In this document: positions 1-9,559 of the stretch, one piece after another
Position numbering within the stretch: position 1 is the stretch's first letter
Layout: each line of letters opens with the position of its first letter
Assembly (NCBI RefSeq): GCF_007273535.1
Contig: NZ_RIBP01000004.1
Coordinates: forward strand, 2,208,001-2,272,000
Length of the DNA: 64,000 nt
Direction: 5' to 3'
From: Niallia circulans
Lineage (GTDB): Bacteria; Bacillota; Bacilli; Bacillales; Cytobacillaceae
Position numbers and translations under genes: made by a program
Notes under the pieces: generated by a model
The model's database searches: none
What the model saw: the letters and a program-made list of their open reading frames with translations, nothing else
What the model was told of the DNA's origin: nothing

Positions 1-152
1 TTGCAGGTTATTTTCCGTATGATAATCCGAAGTATGCCCTTGTAGCCGTTAATCTTGAAGTATTTGCTGATGAAGGAGGAGTCAATCCGCTGTTTGCAGA
101 TATGGTTAAAATGGTGTATGACCATGATCATAATGAAAACAAGCAGGAGTAG
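1..152 (+). CDS. pbpI: Penicillin-binding protein transpeptidase, C-terminal end (partial)
   Basis: The reading frame is open from the window edge to TAG at 150-152. It encodes AGYFPYDNPKYALVAVNLEV followed by a hydrophilic tail. The AGYFP and YALVAVNLEV stretch is typical of the last strand of class B penicillin-binding protein transpeptidase domains, which cross-link peptidoglycan outside the membrane. In B. subtilis the gene directly before yrrS is pbpI (yrrR), so the symbol rests on synteny. The catalytic serine and the rest of the protein lie outside the window. Confidence 0.65.
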   Translation, partial: AGYFPYDNPKYALVAVNLEVFADEGGVNPLFADMVKMVYDHDHNENKQE

Positions 153-283
153 TGAAATACCCATTTTCCTTTTCACTCAGCAAAAGTCATGATAGAATAT
201 GTACAGCCTTAACTGGTTAAAAAATAATGGTGATAATAAAGAAACATAATACAAATGTTTGGATATAGGGAGGAGAAACAGTT

Positions 284-925
284 TTGAGCACAGACACTAA
301 CGATAATGTTCGAAGCAGATCGGAAAATCGATCAAAGAGGAAAAAGACGAATATTATTCTTAATGGCTTGATCATTCTTGTCATAGCATTAATTGTTTTT
401 GTCTCATATTCTATTTTCAAGACAAAAGATGACAACAATGCAGAACAGCAAAATAACACAAACGCAGCTAAAACGGAAGAGACTGCTGCGAGTGAGGATA
501 ATGCTGCAAAAACGGACGATGACAAAGCCTCTGACACGGACAGCACAGATGAAGATTCGACAGAGCAAAAAGACGGGGATGAAGTCATTACAGATGGAGG
601 CAGTGATTCAAACGTTATTAAAACGATTGAAAATTCATCATGGGAGTCTGTTGGCACAGCGCAAACTGGTGAACATACTGCTACCTACTCAGAAGGCGTT
701 GATTGGAATGAGCAGGTAAAAGCACTTGCATATGGAACAGGAATTGACGAAAGCAATATGACTGTCTGGTTCTTAGGCAATAACAATCACGACCCTAATA
801 AATCAATCGGCACTGTATCAACAAAAGATAAAAGTCAAAAATATCGTGTATATATTGAATGGGTAGACGGCAGCGGCTGGAAGCCAACTAAGGTAGAAGA
901 AATTAAAGACTTGAATATCCGTTAA
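284..925 (+). CDS. yrrS: YrrS family membrane-anchored protein (DUF1510)
   Basis: 213 aa, with a TTG start behind an AGGGAGGAG ribosome binding site. Residues 16-21 are basic, followed by a single membrane helix at about 22-45. A long Asp/Glu/Thr/Ser-rich low-complexity linker follows (about 46-110), then a compact C-terminal domain containing WNEQVKALAYGTGID and TVWFLGNNN. This is the YrrS/DUF1510 architecture: N-in with an extracytoplasmic C-terminal domain. It follows the penicillin-binding protein gene, as in B. subtilis, which suggests a cell-wall link. No enzymatic motif is visible and the function is unknown. Confidence 0.85.
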   Translation: MSTDTNDNVRSRSENRSKRKKTNIILNGLIILVIALIVFVSYSIFKTKDDNNAEQQNNTNAAKTEETAASEDNAAKTDDDKASDTDSTDEDSTEQKDGDEVITDGGSDSNVIKTIENSSWESVGTAQTGEHTATYSEGVDWNEQVKALAYGTGIDESNMTVWFLGNNNHDPNKSIGTVSTKDKSQKYRVYIEWVDGSGWKPTKVEEIKDLNIR

Positions 926-974
926 ATCAATCGAGGCGGTATATGATTATTCATATGCCGCCCTCATTGTGTTC

Positions 975-1181
975 TTATTTTTTTATTTTAAAATGGACCA
1001 TAACCGTATGGTACGGTCTGCCGTTTTCTTGAAGTGTTGTCTGATGATTGACAGAATGCACAGAAAGCAGAATACCTTTGTTTATTTCGATTTGCTCAGA
1101 AATTCTTTTTTCAATCGTTTTTAGGCTTTCTCCTTCAAAAAACTCGACTTTGTCTTGGATAATATCAAGCTGAAAATTCAT
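975..1181 (-). CDS. yrzA: YrzA family small protein (DUF2536)
   Basis: 68 aa on the reverse strand with a good AGGAAG-type ribosome binding site before its ATG. The sequence (MNFQLDIIQDKVEFFEG at the start, YHTVMVHFKIKK at the end) looks like a small alpha/beta cytosolic protein without a signal peptide or membrane segment. It matches the expected size and place of YrzA between yrrS and yrrT in Bacillus. It converges on yrrS. Function unknown. Confidence 0.75.
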   Translation of the reverse strand: MNFQLDIIQDKVEFFEGESLKTIEKRISEQIEINKGILLSVHSVNHQTTLQENGRPYHTVMVHFKIKK

Positions 1182-1364
1182 ATGGTACTTCCTCTCTTAG
1201 GATCTCTGTATGTATTTTAGCATAAATAGTGTAAAACAAGGAGAACGCTGATAAAAGCATATTTACATAAAAGTGCGTGGAGTCTTTGGTAAATGATGAA
1301 CCTGACTCTCGTCCAATTCATAGTATATTTATGGGAATTGTTTGCTATGAAAGGGGAATGAGAA

Positions 1365-2003
1365 ATGGGAAAGGAATTCATTGAAATTTTTGAAAAATGG
1401 GCGGACACTTACGATGTTAGCTTAACAAATGATATTGAATACAAAGAAGTGTTTCGCGGCTATGAGCAAATATTAGAAAGTGTTGCAAATAGAGCTTTCG
1501 GTGAAGTTGTTGAATTTGGACCAGGAACAGGAAATCTTACTGCAAAGCTGTTAGAGCAAGGATTGTCTGTGACAGGAATAGAACCTTCCCCTGCGATGCG
1601 AAAATTAGCGGACGAAAAGCTCAACGGGAAAGCAGTCGTGAAGGATGGGGACTTTCTTTCCTTTACTATAGAGAAAAAACCAGATGTTTTTGTCAGTACG
1701 TATGCTTTTCATCATTTAACAGATAAAGAAAAAGCAGAAGCCATTACTCTTTATAGTAATTTACTGTCGTCATCTGGTAAAATAGTTTTTGCGGATACAA
1801 TGTTTCGTTCCGAAGAAGAATATGAAAAAGCAAAAGCAGCCGCTTCACAAAGCGGATTTCATAACCTTGCAGCAGACTTAGCACGTGAATATTATTCCAC
1901 CATCCCGAAGCTTAAGGGGATGTTAGAGGAAAATGACTTCACGGCCACATTTACTCGTTTAAATGAGTTTGTCTGGATCATGGAAGGAATAAAAGTGCAG
2001 TAA
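1365..2003 (+). CDS. yrrT: Class I SAM-dependent methyltransferase YrrT
   Basis: 212 aa, ATG start behind GAAAGGGGAATG. Motif I of class I methyltransferases is visible as [17 protein letters not shown] (about residues 45-60), followed by the acidic loop TGIEPSP and a motif IV-like [11 protein letters not shown]. It is first in the yrrT-mtnN-mccA-mccB operon, which recycles S-adenosylhomocysteine to homocysteine and then cysteine, so it probably supplies SAH from a methylation whose substrate is unknown. In B. subtilis the operon is controlled by the cysteine regulator CymR; no site was assigned here. Confidence 0.88.
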   Translation: MGKEFIEIFEKWADTYDVSLTNDIEYKEVFRGYEQILESVANRAFGEVVEFGPGTGNLTAKLLEQGLSVTGIEPSPAMRKLADEKLNGKAVVKDGDFLSFTIEKKPDVFVSTYAFHHLTDKEKAEAITLYSNLLSSSGKIVFADTMFRSEEEYEKAKAAASQSGFHNLAADLAREYYSTIPKLKGMLEENDFTATFTRLNEFVWIMEGIKVQ

Positions 2004-2019
2004 GAAAGAGGGAAGTAAA

Positions 2020-2715
2020 TTGAGAATAGCAATTATCGGAGCAATGGAAGAAGAAGTTTCTATACTAAGGGAACAAATGGAGAATAAAAAGGAGCAGACA
2101 ATCGCTGGTTTTCAATTTATTGAAGGTAGTTTGGCTGGCAAGGAAGTAGTTCTGCTGCGTTCAGGCATTGGCAAGGTCAATGCTGCAATGAGCACAACGA
2201 TTCTAATGCAGGCTTACAAACCGGATTATCTAATTAATACAGGATCAGCAGGTGGATTAAATCCTGACTTGAATGTTGGCGATGTTGTCATTTCAAGTGA
2301 AGTAAGACATCATGATGTAGATGCTACTATCTTCGGCTATGAATATGGTCAAGTGCCACAAATGCCTGCAAGCTTTGCAGCAGATAGTAGTTTAATTCAT
2401 ATAGCAGAGGAAAGCGCCAAGGAAATTGGCGAATATGCCGTTGTTAGAGGGCTTATCACAACAGGAGATTCCTTTATTAACGACCCTGCGAGAGCGGACT
2501 TTATTAAATCAAAATTCACTGGGCTTCAAGCAGTTGAAATGGAAGCTGCCGCAATAGCACAAGTTGCATATAAGCATGAAATTCCATTTGTGATTATCCG
2601 TTCCTTGTCTGATATTGCGGGCAAAGAGTCGCATCTATCTTTTGATCAATACTTGGAGAAGGCAGCAGTTCATTCAGCGAACTTAGTAGTTGGAATTGTT
2701 AAGAAAATGAAGTAA
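2020..2715 (+). CDS. mtnN: 5'-methylthioadenosine/S-adenosylhomocysteine nucleosidase
   Basis: 231 aa, TTG start with GAGGGAAG upstream, 16 nt after yrrT. It cleaves the glycosidic bond of MTA and SAH, giving adenine plus methylthioribose or S-ribosylhomocysteine. Family motifs: [10 protein letters not shown] at the N-terminus with the catalytic-base Glu, [14 protein letters not shown], the substrate-binding [12 protein letters not shown], and the catalytic Asp in RSLSDIAG. Normal length. It feeds the neighbouring mccAB reverse-transsulfuration genes with homocysteine precursors. Confidence 0.95.
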   Translation: MRIAIIGAMEEEVSILREQMENKKEQTIAGFQFIEGSLAGKEVVLLRSGIGKVNAAMSTTILMQAYKPDYLINTGSAGGLNPDLNVGDVVISSEVRHHDVDATIFGYEYGQVPQMPASFAADSSLIHIAEESAKEIGEYAVVRGLITTGDSFINDPARADFIKSKFTGLQAVEMEAAAIAQVAYKHEIPFVIIRSLSDIAGKESHLSFDQYLEKAAVHSANLVVGIVKKMK

Positions 2716-2869
2716 ATAGGTGGGGGAAGACTTTTTAAAGACTTCCCTCTTTGTTAATAATTAAATCTGACTATTCAAATGGGGATATTGGTAATATAGT
2801 AATCGGCATATTTTGCAAACGGAATTAAGTGTAAAACAGGCAATGATAAATAGAAGGAGGGAAATGATG

Positions 2870-3793
2870 ATGAGAGTTTACAACAATGTGCATCAACTTA
2901 TTGGCAATACGCCAATGGTTGAAATAACCCATTTTCTTTTGCCGAATCATGTTCGTATATTTGCGAAGCTAGAGTTTTATAATCCGGGCGGAAGCATAAA
3001 AGATAGACTTGGGCTTGAATTAATCAAGGATGCTATTGAGAGTGGAAAGCTGACAAAAGGTGGAACAATCATTGAACCTACTGCAGGAAACACAGGAATA
3101 GGTCTGGCTCTCGCTGCATTAAATCAAGATGTGAACGTAATTGTGTGTGTGCCCGAAAAGTTCAGCATCGAGAAACAGCAAATTATGAAGGCTTTAGGTG
3201 CGGAAATTATTCATACGCCAACGCTTAAGGGCATGGCTGGAGCAATTGCAAAGGCAAAAGAACTGCAAAAAAGCATTCCAGGCTCCTTCCTGCCAGGTCA
3301 ATTTGAAAATCCAGCAAATCCAGATACTTATTACAAAACACTAGGACCGGAAATTTGGGAGCAGCTTGATGGAGAGATAGATATTTTTGTTGCTGGTGCT
3401 GGTACTGGTGGTACCTTTATGGGAACAGCCAGATACTTAAAAGACCAAAAAAGCACAATAAAAACAGTTATCGTAGAGCCAGAAGGATCTATCCTGAATG
3501 GCGGAGATGCTGGGTCACATAAAACAGAGGGTATTGGAATGGAATTTCTGCCTAGCTATATGGACACTGCATATTTTGATGCAGTTCATACAGTAAGTGA
3601 TGCAGATGCCTTTCAAAAGGTAAAGGATGCGGCTATAAAAGAAGGCTTGTTAGTGGGCAGTTCCTCAGGGGCCGCCTTGCATGCTGCCTTATTGGAGGCA
3701 GAAGCTGCTACACCAGGAACAAATATTGTCGTTGTGTTTCCAGACAGCAGCGACCGGTATATAAGCAAGAAGATATTTGAAGGAGGAATATAA
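2870..3793 (+). CDS. mccA: O-acetylserine-dependent cystathionine beta-synthase
   Basis: PLP-dependent fold II enzyme of about 307 aa. It joins homocysteine to O-acetylserine to form cystathionine in the reverse transsulfuration pathway. NPGGSIKDR carries the PLP lysine, PTAGNTGIGLA the phosphate/substrate loop, and GAGTGGTF the phosphate-binding glycines. Three consecutive ATGs (2864, 2867, 2870) follow an AGAAGGAGGG ribosome binding site. The third is chosen because MRVYNNVHQLIGNTP matches relatives; a longer frame opens at 2813 but has no ribosome binding site. mccB starts on the base after its stop, so the two are translationally linked. Confidence 0.92.
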   Translation: MRVYNNVHQLIGNTPMVEITHFLLPNHVRIFAKLEFYNPGGSIKDRLGLELIKDAIESGKLTKGGTIIEPTAGNTGIGLALAALNQDVNVIVCVPEKFSIEKQQIMKALGAEIIHTPTLKGMAGAIAKAKELQKSIPGSFLPGQFENPANPDTYYKTLGPEIWEQLDGEIDIFVAGAGTGGTFMGTARYLKDQKSTIKTVIVEPEGSILNGGDAGSHKTEGIGMEFLPSYMDTAYFDAVHTVSDADAFQKVKDAAIKEGLLVGSSSGAALHAALLEAEAATPGTNIVVVFPDSSDRYISKKIFEGGI

Positions 3794-4927
<1,134 letters not shown>

Positions 4928-4938
4928 GACAAAGATAA

Positions 4939-4990
4939 ACCCCTGACTACCACGAAAGCATAATTTTGTGGTAGTCAGGGGTCTTTTTTT
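4939..4990 (+). terminator. Rho-independent terminator after mccB
   Basis: A perfect inverted repeat ACCCCTGACTACCAC / GTGGTAGTCAGGGGT is separated by a short A/T-rich loop and followed by a run of T. It lies 11 nt after the mccB stop and closes the sulfur-salvage operon. Confidence 0.93.
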
Positions 4991-5267
4991 CTGGTTACCA
5001 AATCAATTGTGATAAAAAACCTTAGTGAAATGGCTAAGTGCGCTCAATACAAGTGCAGAGAAGAAAGAGCTGCAAAGCCTAAGAAGTTATTCTAACTCAA
5101 GAAGCGAGATTGAGAAGCAGCCATTTATTGCTTATTAACAAAACTGTTTAAGATGTTTTAGGTTATATTGTTTCTAGTATTTTCCTGACATGCTATCAAT
5201 TGCTAAAGAAAAGTTAGCTAAGCTTATGGTAAAGTAGAGTTATAGAAAAGTAGAAAGCAGGGATAGC
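4991..5267. other. Intergenic region mccB-yrhC, no gene seen
   Basis: About 280 nt of A/T-rich DNA without a convincing ORF, tRNA or strong hairpin. It must hold the yrhC promoter because a strong terminator lies upstream, but no clear sigma-A box pair was found. The stretch before yrhC (GGTAAAGTAGAGTTATAG) is only weakly promoter-like. Confidence 0.4.
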
Positions 5268-5513
5268 TTGGAAAAGACGTTGAAGGACTTGTCGGGGAGA
5301 TTAGCGGATTACAAACGATTTGCGATTGTTTTGTTGGCTGTTGGGGTCTTTTTTTATTTAGGAGTCATTATACCAGCTGTGCATCAAGTTAAATGGCATG
5401 ATGAAGCTATGACAATTACATCAGCAGTTACTTTATCAGCATCCATTTTCTTTTTTGCAAAAGTGAAGAAGTTCAGAAAAATGATCAGCGACATGACAGA
5501 TGACGATATGTAA
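5268..5513 (+). CDS. yrhC: YrhC-like small membrane protein
   Basis: 81 aa, TTG start after AGCAGGGATAGC. It has a basic/amphipathic N-terminus (residues 1-16), a membrane helix at about 18-37 (FAIVLLAVGVFFYLGVIIPA), a second hydrophobic segment at about 46-62, and a charged tail. Size, topology and position after mccB match YrhC of B. subtilis, where it is the last gene of the same cluster. Here a terminator separates it from mccB, so it is probably transcribed on its own. Function unknown. Confidence 0.78.
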   Translation: MEKTLKDLSGRLADYKRFAIVLLAVGVFFYLGVIIPAVHQVKWHDEAMTITSAVTLSASIFFFAKVKKFRKMISDMTDDDM

Positions 5514-5532
5514 ATTCATATATTGATAAATT

Positions 5533-5563
5533 AAAGAGAATGAATTATTCATTCTCTTTTTTT
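5533..5563 (+). terminator. Rho-independent terminator after yrhC
   Basis: An AAAGAGAATGAAT / ATTCATTCTCTTT hairpin with a one-base loop is followed by a T-run, about 20 nt after the yrhC stop. Confidence 0.88.
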
Positions 5564-5583
5564 ATGCCCTTTTCTTACTTAAC

Positions 5584-5664
5584 GTAAACCACATTTTAAA
5601 AAAATAAGTAAAATATCTATTTTGAAAAAAAGTGGTTTACAAAAATGGAAATGGAGGATATAAT
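5584..5664 (+). promoter_or_regulatory. Sigma-A promoter with an inverted repeat over the -35 box
   Basis: The -35 box is TTTACA (5636-5641) and the -10 box TATAAT (5659-5664), with a 17-nt spacer: an excellent vegetative promoter. A repeat GTAAACCAC (5584-5592) / GTGGTTTAC (5632-5640), flanked by A/T tracts, places its right arm exactly on the -35 box. This looks like two operator half-sites 48 nt apart, or a cruciform. It would drive the small-ORF cluster beginning at 5704. The regulator is unknown. Confidence 0.7.
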
Positions 5665-5703
5665 TGCCAATGTAAAAACTAATTCTAAAGGAGGTTGAAT
5701 GTT

Positions 5704-5793
5704 ATGAAAAACGTATTAATGCAATCAGTGAGCAATATGACAACATTATATGGATTATGCACGAATTCAACCGCTGAGGAATGGAAATTCTAG
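5704..5793 (+). CDS. 29-aa peptide, possible leader peptide
   Basis: ATG 9 nt after a perfect AAAGGAGG. The frame encodes MKNVLMQSVSNMTTLYG, then LCTNSTAEEWKF and stop. It begins about 40 nt after the sigma-A -10 box and is followed within 25 nt by a terminator-like hairpin. The sequence ATTCAACCGC occurs inside the ORF end and again in the left arm of that hairpin. Good signals and short length suggest either a translated regulatory leader or a free small peptide. It was not recognised as a known family. Confidence 0.5.
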   Translation: MKNVLMQSVSNMTTLYGLCTNSTAEEWKF

Positions 5794-5814
5794 TTTTTCT
5801 AAAATTACCTATTC

Positions 5815-5845
5815 AACCGCAGGCGAGTCGTGTCCTGCGGTTTTT
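5815..5845 (+). terminator. Terminator-like hairpin after the 29-aa ORF
   Basis: The stem AACCGCAGG / CCTGCGGTT is followed by TTTTT, 22 nt after the small ORF. It ends, or attenuates, transcription from the promoter at 5636-5664. Confidence 0.8.
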
Positions 5846-5870
5846 ATATGTCTTCTTTTAGAAGAAATAT

Positions 5871-5900
5871 ATCGCAGGGGCTTTCGACCTGCGGTTTTTT
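5871..5900 (+). terminator. Second terminator-like hairpin with the same right arm
   Basis: The stem ATCGCAGG / CCTGCGGT is followed by a 7-T run. Its right arm repeats the CCTGCGGTT of the hairpin 50 nt upstream, so this is a tandem pair with shared arm sequence. The duplication may secure termination, or the arms may exchange partners. Confidence 0.75.
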
Positions 5901-5970
5901 TGTGCCTTTTTAATTAAAATATCCCATTTTAGTTAATAATTGGTAATAGATGATGAAAGGAGGTGATATA

Positions 5971-6123
5971 ATGACGCTTAATATTCTATTTATGACCATA
6001 ACGATTAAAAGGAAGCAACAAACGTATGAGCAATTCATGCATGATCAGCTTACGGAACAAATAATCGAAGAAAGTAAACATAAGCAAGTAAGCTTAGGAG
6101 ACTTTACAAGAAATACGTTTTAA
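5971..6123 (+). CDS. yrzI: YrzI family small protein, copy 1
   Basis: 50 aa, ATG behind a perfect AAAGGAGGTGAT. It starts MTLNILFMTITIKRK, a short hydrophobic segment ended by basic residues, followed by a charged, probably helical tail. This is the Bac_small_yrzI pattern: short Bacillus proteins often encoded in tandem beginning MT(L/I)N(I/L)(I/L)F. A second copy follows 37 nt later, and the B. subtilis yrzI gene lies in the same genomic neighbourhood. Function unknown; a possible membrane-associated peptide. Too short for routine ORF calling. Confidence 0.78.
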   Translation: MTLNILFMTITIKRKQQTYEQFMHDQLTEQIIEESKHKQVSLGDFTRNTF

Positions 6124-6160
6124 GAGGAGTATGTTTTTACGAAAAAAGGGGGTGAAATAT

Positions 6161-6301
6161 ATGACACTGAATCTACTGTTCTTTACAGTTATTATCCGTA
6201 AACGAAAAACCAGCACAAAAGAATATTTACATCAGCAAAGAATTGAAAAATTAATGGATGAGCATAAAAACAGGCAAATCACGCATCAGCGTTTACTGTA
6301 A
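6161..6301 (+). CDS. yrzI: YrzI family small protein, copy 2
   Basis: 46 aa, ATG behind AAAGGGGGTGA. The N-terminus MTLNLLFFTVIIRKRK closely matches copy 1 (MTLNILFMTITIKRK), as does the pattern of the helical tail (KEYLHQQRIEKLMDEHKNRQI). This supports an ancient tandem duplication that has since diverged. The spacing and separate strong ribosome binding sites suggest co-transcription with independent translation. Function unknown. Confidence 0.78.
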   Translation: MTLNLLFFTVIIRKRKTSTKEYLHQQRIEKLMDEHKNRQITHQRLL

Positions 6302-6339
6302 TCTGCCAGTAAAAAATAAAAAGAAAGGTGTGAAGAATC

Positions 6340-6399
6340 ATGATTATCATTTTGCAAAGACGTCAATCAATCCTGTGGGTGGAGAAGGATTCCACCTAA
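6340..6399 (+). CDS. 19-aa ORF, possible third small peptide
   Basis: MIIILQRRQSILWVEKDST, ATG preceded by AAAGAAAGGTGTG. Like the two YrzI copies it opens with a short hydrophobic run followed by basic residues, so it may be a shortened member. Its 3' end forms a GGTGGA / TCCACC hairpin. The 11-mer GTGGGTGGAGA within it recurs near 6468. Real translation is uncertain. Confidence 0.3.
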   Translation: MIIILQRRQSILWVEKDST

Positions 6400-6504
6400 C
6401 GAAATGAAGGGCTAGTGAGAATGCTATGCATATGTTTATATTGCTGCTGTCAGTTGAATGCAAATGGTGGGTGGAGACAATTAGGAAAACAATGTCTCGG
6501 TAAT

Positions 6505-6538
6505 GAAAAAAGCTCATGCATCGTTTGATGCATGAGCT
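6505..6538 (-). terminator. Rho-independent terminator of fbp
   Basis: An AGCTCATGCATC / GATGCATGAGCT stem is followed by T-residues on the reverse strand (A-run 6505-6510). It lies just after the fbp stop codon. Confidence 0.9.
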
Positions 6539-6543
6539 CCTAA

Positions 6544-8481
6544 TTATCTCACTTTATATTTGTATTCAAGAAGATGCTGCAAATCATCTCTTTGTTCTAG
6601 CAATTTTTCGCCGATGTTTGTTTCCATTACTCTTTTTCGTTGCAGTTCACGATCAACGACTCTTTTGACAGATAAGACATCTGTTCCTGTTTGAAGAACA
6701 TCCTCTTTGCTAATAAAGCGTTTATGGGCTACAAGCTGCATTCCGTATGAGTTATAGAGAAGCGTATAGCCCGCAATGCCAGTTTTCGACTGATAAGCCT
6801 TTGAGAAGCCACCGTCAATAACAATCATTTTGCCGTTCGCCTTAATCGGATTTTCTCCATTAATTTCTTCTACAGGCGTGTGTCCGTTGATAATATGACC
6901 GTGATCAGGATTCATATCAAATTCCTGTAGGATTGATCGACAAGTTTCTTCTTCTTCCCTTAATTTATAATAAGGATTTTTGTGCTCCTTATGTATTGCT
7001 TTGTCCTTAATAAAATAACGTTCAAATGTAGTCATGTCCTTTTTGCCAAATAGAGAAGAGTTCTCTCCAGTCCATAAATACCAAATCATATCTGTTGCAA
7101 GGTCATCGGTTATTTCTGGACGAGAAAAACTTTCCCGTAAATATTGCTCAAAAACGTCAAGCAGCTTTTTGCCACTGTAGTTCTTGCCGTTCAGCTCCAT
7201 TGTTTTCATACTGCCATCCTGGTTTAATGGAATACATCCGTGGATAAGCAAATTGCCATTGTATTTTAAATAAAGATTGCCTTTTTTCATTAAAAAGGTC
7301 ATATGTCGTGCCAGCTTTTCTGAATGCTGGATAGAGAAAAGCAGCTTTTCCAAAACTTGTTCCTCTTCAGGCAAAAGCTTCGCTGGATCATTTGGATCAA
7401 GCGTTGAGAAGCAGGTATTTTCAAGCTGATAGGTGTTTCCGTGCAAGAGAATAGTATTAGAATCAAAATCAATTTTATCGAGAATAAGGCGATGCTCCAT
7501 GTTGAAATCAGGTCTTCTTTTAATAATAGGCTGTTCAAGCTTGAATTGAATCATGCTGATTGCCTGATGGATTTTAGTGATTTGCAGGATGTTCTCCTCA
7601 CCAATTTCCTCTCTTTTAGCATTTAGCTTTGGGCGAAATGCAGAGTTATCATCATAGTATTTTTCTGCTAGATTCAATAATGGCCGTAAATTAATTCCAT
7701 ATGCATCTTCAATGATGTCGAGGTTATCGTAACGGGCGCAAATACGGATGATATTTGCAAGGCACACCTTAGAGCCAGCGTATGCACCAATCCACAATAC
7801 ATCATGATTTCCCCATTGAATGTCGACAGAATGGTAGTCCATCAATGTTTCCATGATTTTATCAGGATGTGGCCCCCTGTCATAAATATCGCCGACTACA
7901 TGTAAATGGTCGACGACAAGTCTTTGAATCGTGTAAGCCAACCCGGTAATTAGTTTGCTTGCTTGACCAAGGGAAATGATTCGTTGCAGGATTTTTGAAT
8001 AGTAATCTTTTTTGTTGTCTAGCTCGTCCTTTTTATACAGCAGCTCTTCAATAATATAGACAAATTGTTTAGGCAGTTCCTTACGCACTTTTGAGCGAGT
8101 ATATTTGGAGGAAGCATAGGAAACTAACCGGATCATTTTCTCGATTGTATTCGCATACCATTTATACAATAATTGGTCATTTTCGAATGTGTTGATCACA
8201 AGCTGCAGCTTTTCTTCTGGGTAATAAACAAGTGTTGCAAACTCGTCCATCTCTTTTTTGGAAAGCTCCTCATGGAACAGCTCTTTGATCTTTTCCTTAA
8301 CATTCCCAGATCCATTTCGAAGAACATGCTGAAAGGCATGGAATTCCCCGTGTAAATCACTGACAAAATGCTCCGTTCCTTTTGGCAGGTTTAAAATGGC
8401 ATCTAAGTTAATTATTTCGGTTACAACCTTTTCTTCACTTGTGTATTTTTCTGTTAGCAGGTCTAAATATTTTGTGTCCAT
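6544..8481 (-). CDS. fbp: Fructose-1,6-bisphosphatase, class III
   Basis: 645 aa. It dephosphorylates fructose-1,6-bisphosphate in gluconeogenesis. Firmicutes class III features: the metallophosphatase motifs [12 protein letters not shown] near the N-terminus, [23 protein letters not shown] and, near the C-terminus, [21 protein letters not shown] and [11 protein letters not shown]. The frame extends to a TTG at 8511, but ATG 8481 has an ATAGGAGAGG ribosome binding site and gives MDTKYLDLL, so it is preferred. It is divergent from sigK and followed by its own terminator. Length is normal for the family. Confidence 0.96.
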   Translation of the reverse strand: MDTKYLDLLTEKYTSEEKVVTEIINLDAILNLPKGTEHFVSDLHGEFHAFQHVLRNGSGNVKEKIKELFHEELSKKEMDEFATLVYYPEEKLQLVINTFENDQLLYKWYANTIEKMIRLVSYASSKYTRSKVRKELPKQFVYIIEELLYKKDELDNKKDYYSKILQRIISLGQASKLITGLAYTIQRLVVDHLHVVGDIYDRGPHPDKIMETLMDYHSVDIQWGNHDVLWIGAYAGSKVCLANIIRICARYDNLDIIEDAYGINLRPLLNLAEKYYDDNSAFRPKLNAKREEIGEENILQITKIHQAISMIQFKLEQPIIKRRPDFNMEHRLILDKIDFDSNTILLHGNTYQLENTCFSTLDPNDPAKLLPEEEQVLEKLLFSIQHSEKLARHMTFLMKKGNLYLKYNGNLLIHGCIPLNQDGSMKTMELNGKNYSGKKLLDVFEQYLRESFSRPEITDDLATDMIWYLWTGENSSLFGKKDMTTFERYFIKDKAIHKEHKNPYYKLREEEETCRSILQEFDMNPDHGHIINGHTPVEEINGENPIKANGKMIVIDGGFSKAYQSKTGIAGYTLLYNSYGMQLVAHKRFISKEDVLQTGTDVLSVKRVVDRELQRKRVMETNIGEKLLEQRDDLQHLLEYKYKVR

Positions 8482-8778
8482 CTGTACCTCTCCTATCGAA
8501 AAATTGTCCAATTATTGCTAATGATGTGGCATAAGCCCATTTTATTCCTATTTTACATACAAGGGAAGGAAAAACCTTTCTTAATATGTCTTTTTTCATA
8601 AAGGAGAATACTGTTATTCCTGTTTTCTCCGTTTTAACCGCGTGTCCCCTATACCCATTGAATTTTAACTGTAAACGTAATTAAACGATATTTTCCTATT
8701 ATTATTCGAGAAAGGACATGCAAGACATCCTACACCTTCACATAGTAATGAAGTATAGGCTAAAGTGGAGGTGGAACA

Positions 8779-9501
8779 ATGTCTGGGATTATTTATTCAC
8801 TCGGGCTTTTAGTAAAAGAACTGTTGTTTCTTGTTTCTTATGTAAAAAATAATGCGTTTCCCCAGCCGTTATCTGCATCAGATGAAAAAAAGTATTTAAG
8901 GCTGATGGCAGAAGGAGATTCACATGCGCGAAATATGCTGATAGAACATAATTTACGCCTTGTTGCACATATTGTGAAGAAATTCGAAAACACTGGCGAG
9001 GACTCGGAGGATTTAATATCTATCGGAACAATTGGTTTGATTAAAGGAATAGAAAGCTTCTCAGAAGGTAAAGGAACGAAGCTTGCCACATACGCCGCAA
9101 GATGTATTGAGAATGAAATACTTATGCATTTAAGGGCATTGAAAAAAACCAAAAAAGATGTCTCCCTACATGACCCTATCGGGCAGGATAAAGAAGGTAA
9201 TGAAATCAGCCTTATTGATGTCCTGAAGTCAGAATCAGAGGATGTAGTCAATACGATTCAGTTAAATATGGAGCTGGAAAAAGTGAAGGAATATATCGAT
9301 GTATTAGATGAACGAGAAAAGGAAGTTATTGTCGGCAGGTTTGGGCTTGATTTGAAAAAAGAGAAGACTCAAAGAGAAATCGCAAAAGAACTTGGCATTT
9401 CAAGAAGCTATGTTTCTCGTATTGAAAAAAGAGCACTGATGAAAATGTTTCATGAATTTTACAGAGCAGAAAAGGAAAAACGGAAAAAGGGGCAGGATTA
9501 G
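8779..9501 (+). CDS. sigK: RNA polymerase sporulation sigma factor SigK
   Basis: 240 aa, ATG after AAGTGGAGGTGG. Late mother-cell sigma factor, made as pro-SigK. The first 20 or so residues are the hydrophobic pro-sequence, which SpoIVFB removes in B. subtilis. Region 2 ([50 protein letters not shown]) and region 4 ([39 protein letters not shown]) are intact. In some B. subtilis strains this gene is split by the skin element; here it is continuous. The cwlC-like gene downstream is a probable SigK target. Confidence 0.97.
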   Translation: MSGIIYSLGLLVKELLFLVSYVKNNAFPQPLSASDEKKYLRLMAEGDSHARNMLIEHNLRLVAHIVKKFENTGEDSEDLISIGTIGLIKGIESFSEGKGTKLATYAARCIENEILMHLRALKKTKKDVSLHDPIGQDKEGNEISLIDVLKSESEDVVNTIQLNMELEKVKEYIDVLDEREKEVIVGRFGLDLKKEKTQREIAKELGISRSYVSRIEKRALMKMFHEFYRAEKEKRKKGQD

Positions 9502-9512
9502 CTTTAACAAGG

Positions 9513-9541
9513 AAAAGGGCTGTGTTGTGCAGCCCTCTTTG
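9513..9541 (+). terminator. Probable terminator after sigK
   Basis: A GGGCTG / CAGCCC hairpin is followed by TCTTT, 15 nt after the sigK stop. The T-tract is short, so termination may be partial. Confidence 0.65.
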
Positions 9542-9559
9542 TCATAACAGCAGTTTTTA

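Noticed and set aside
217..657. 146-codon reverse frame antisense to yrrS
   Set aside because: It mirrors the low-complexity acidic linker of yrrS (Ser/Val-rich product) and lacks a ribosome binding site.
8482..8511. Longer fbp start at TTG 8511
   Set aside because: The ribosome binding site AGGAGAGG lies inside this extension and points to ATG 8481.
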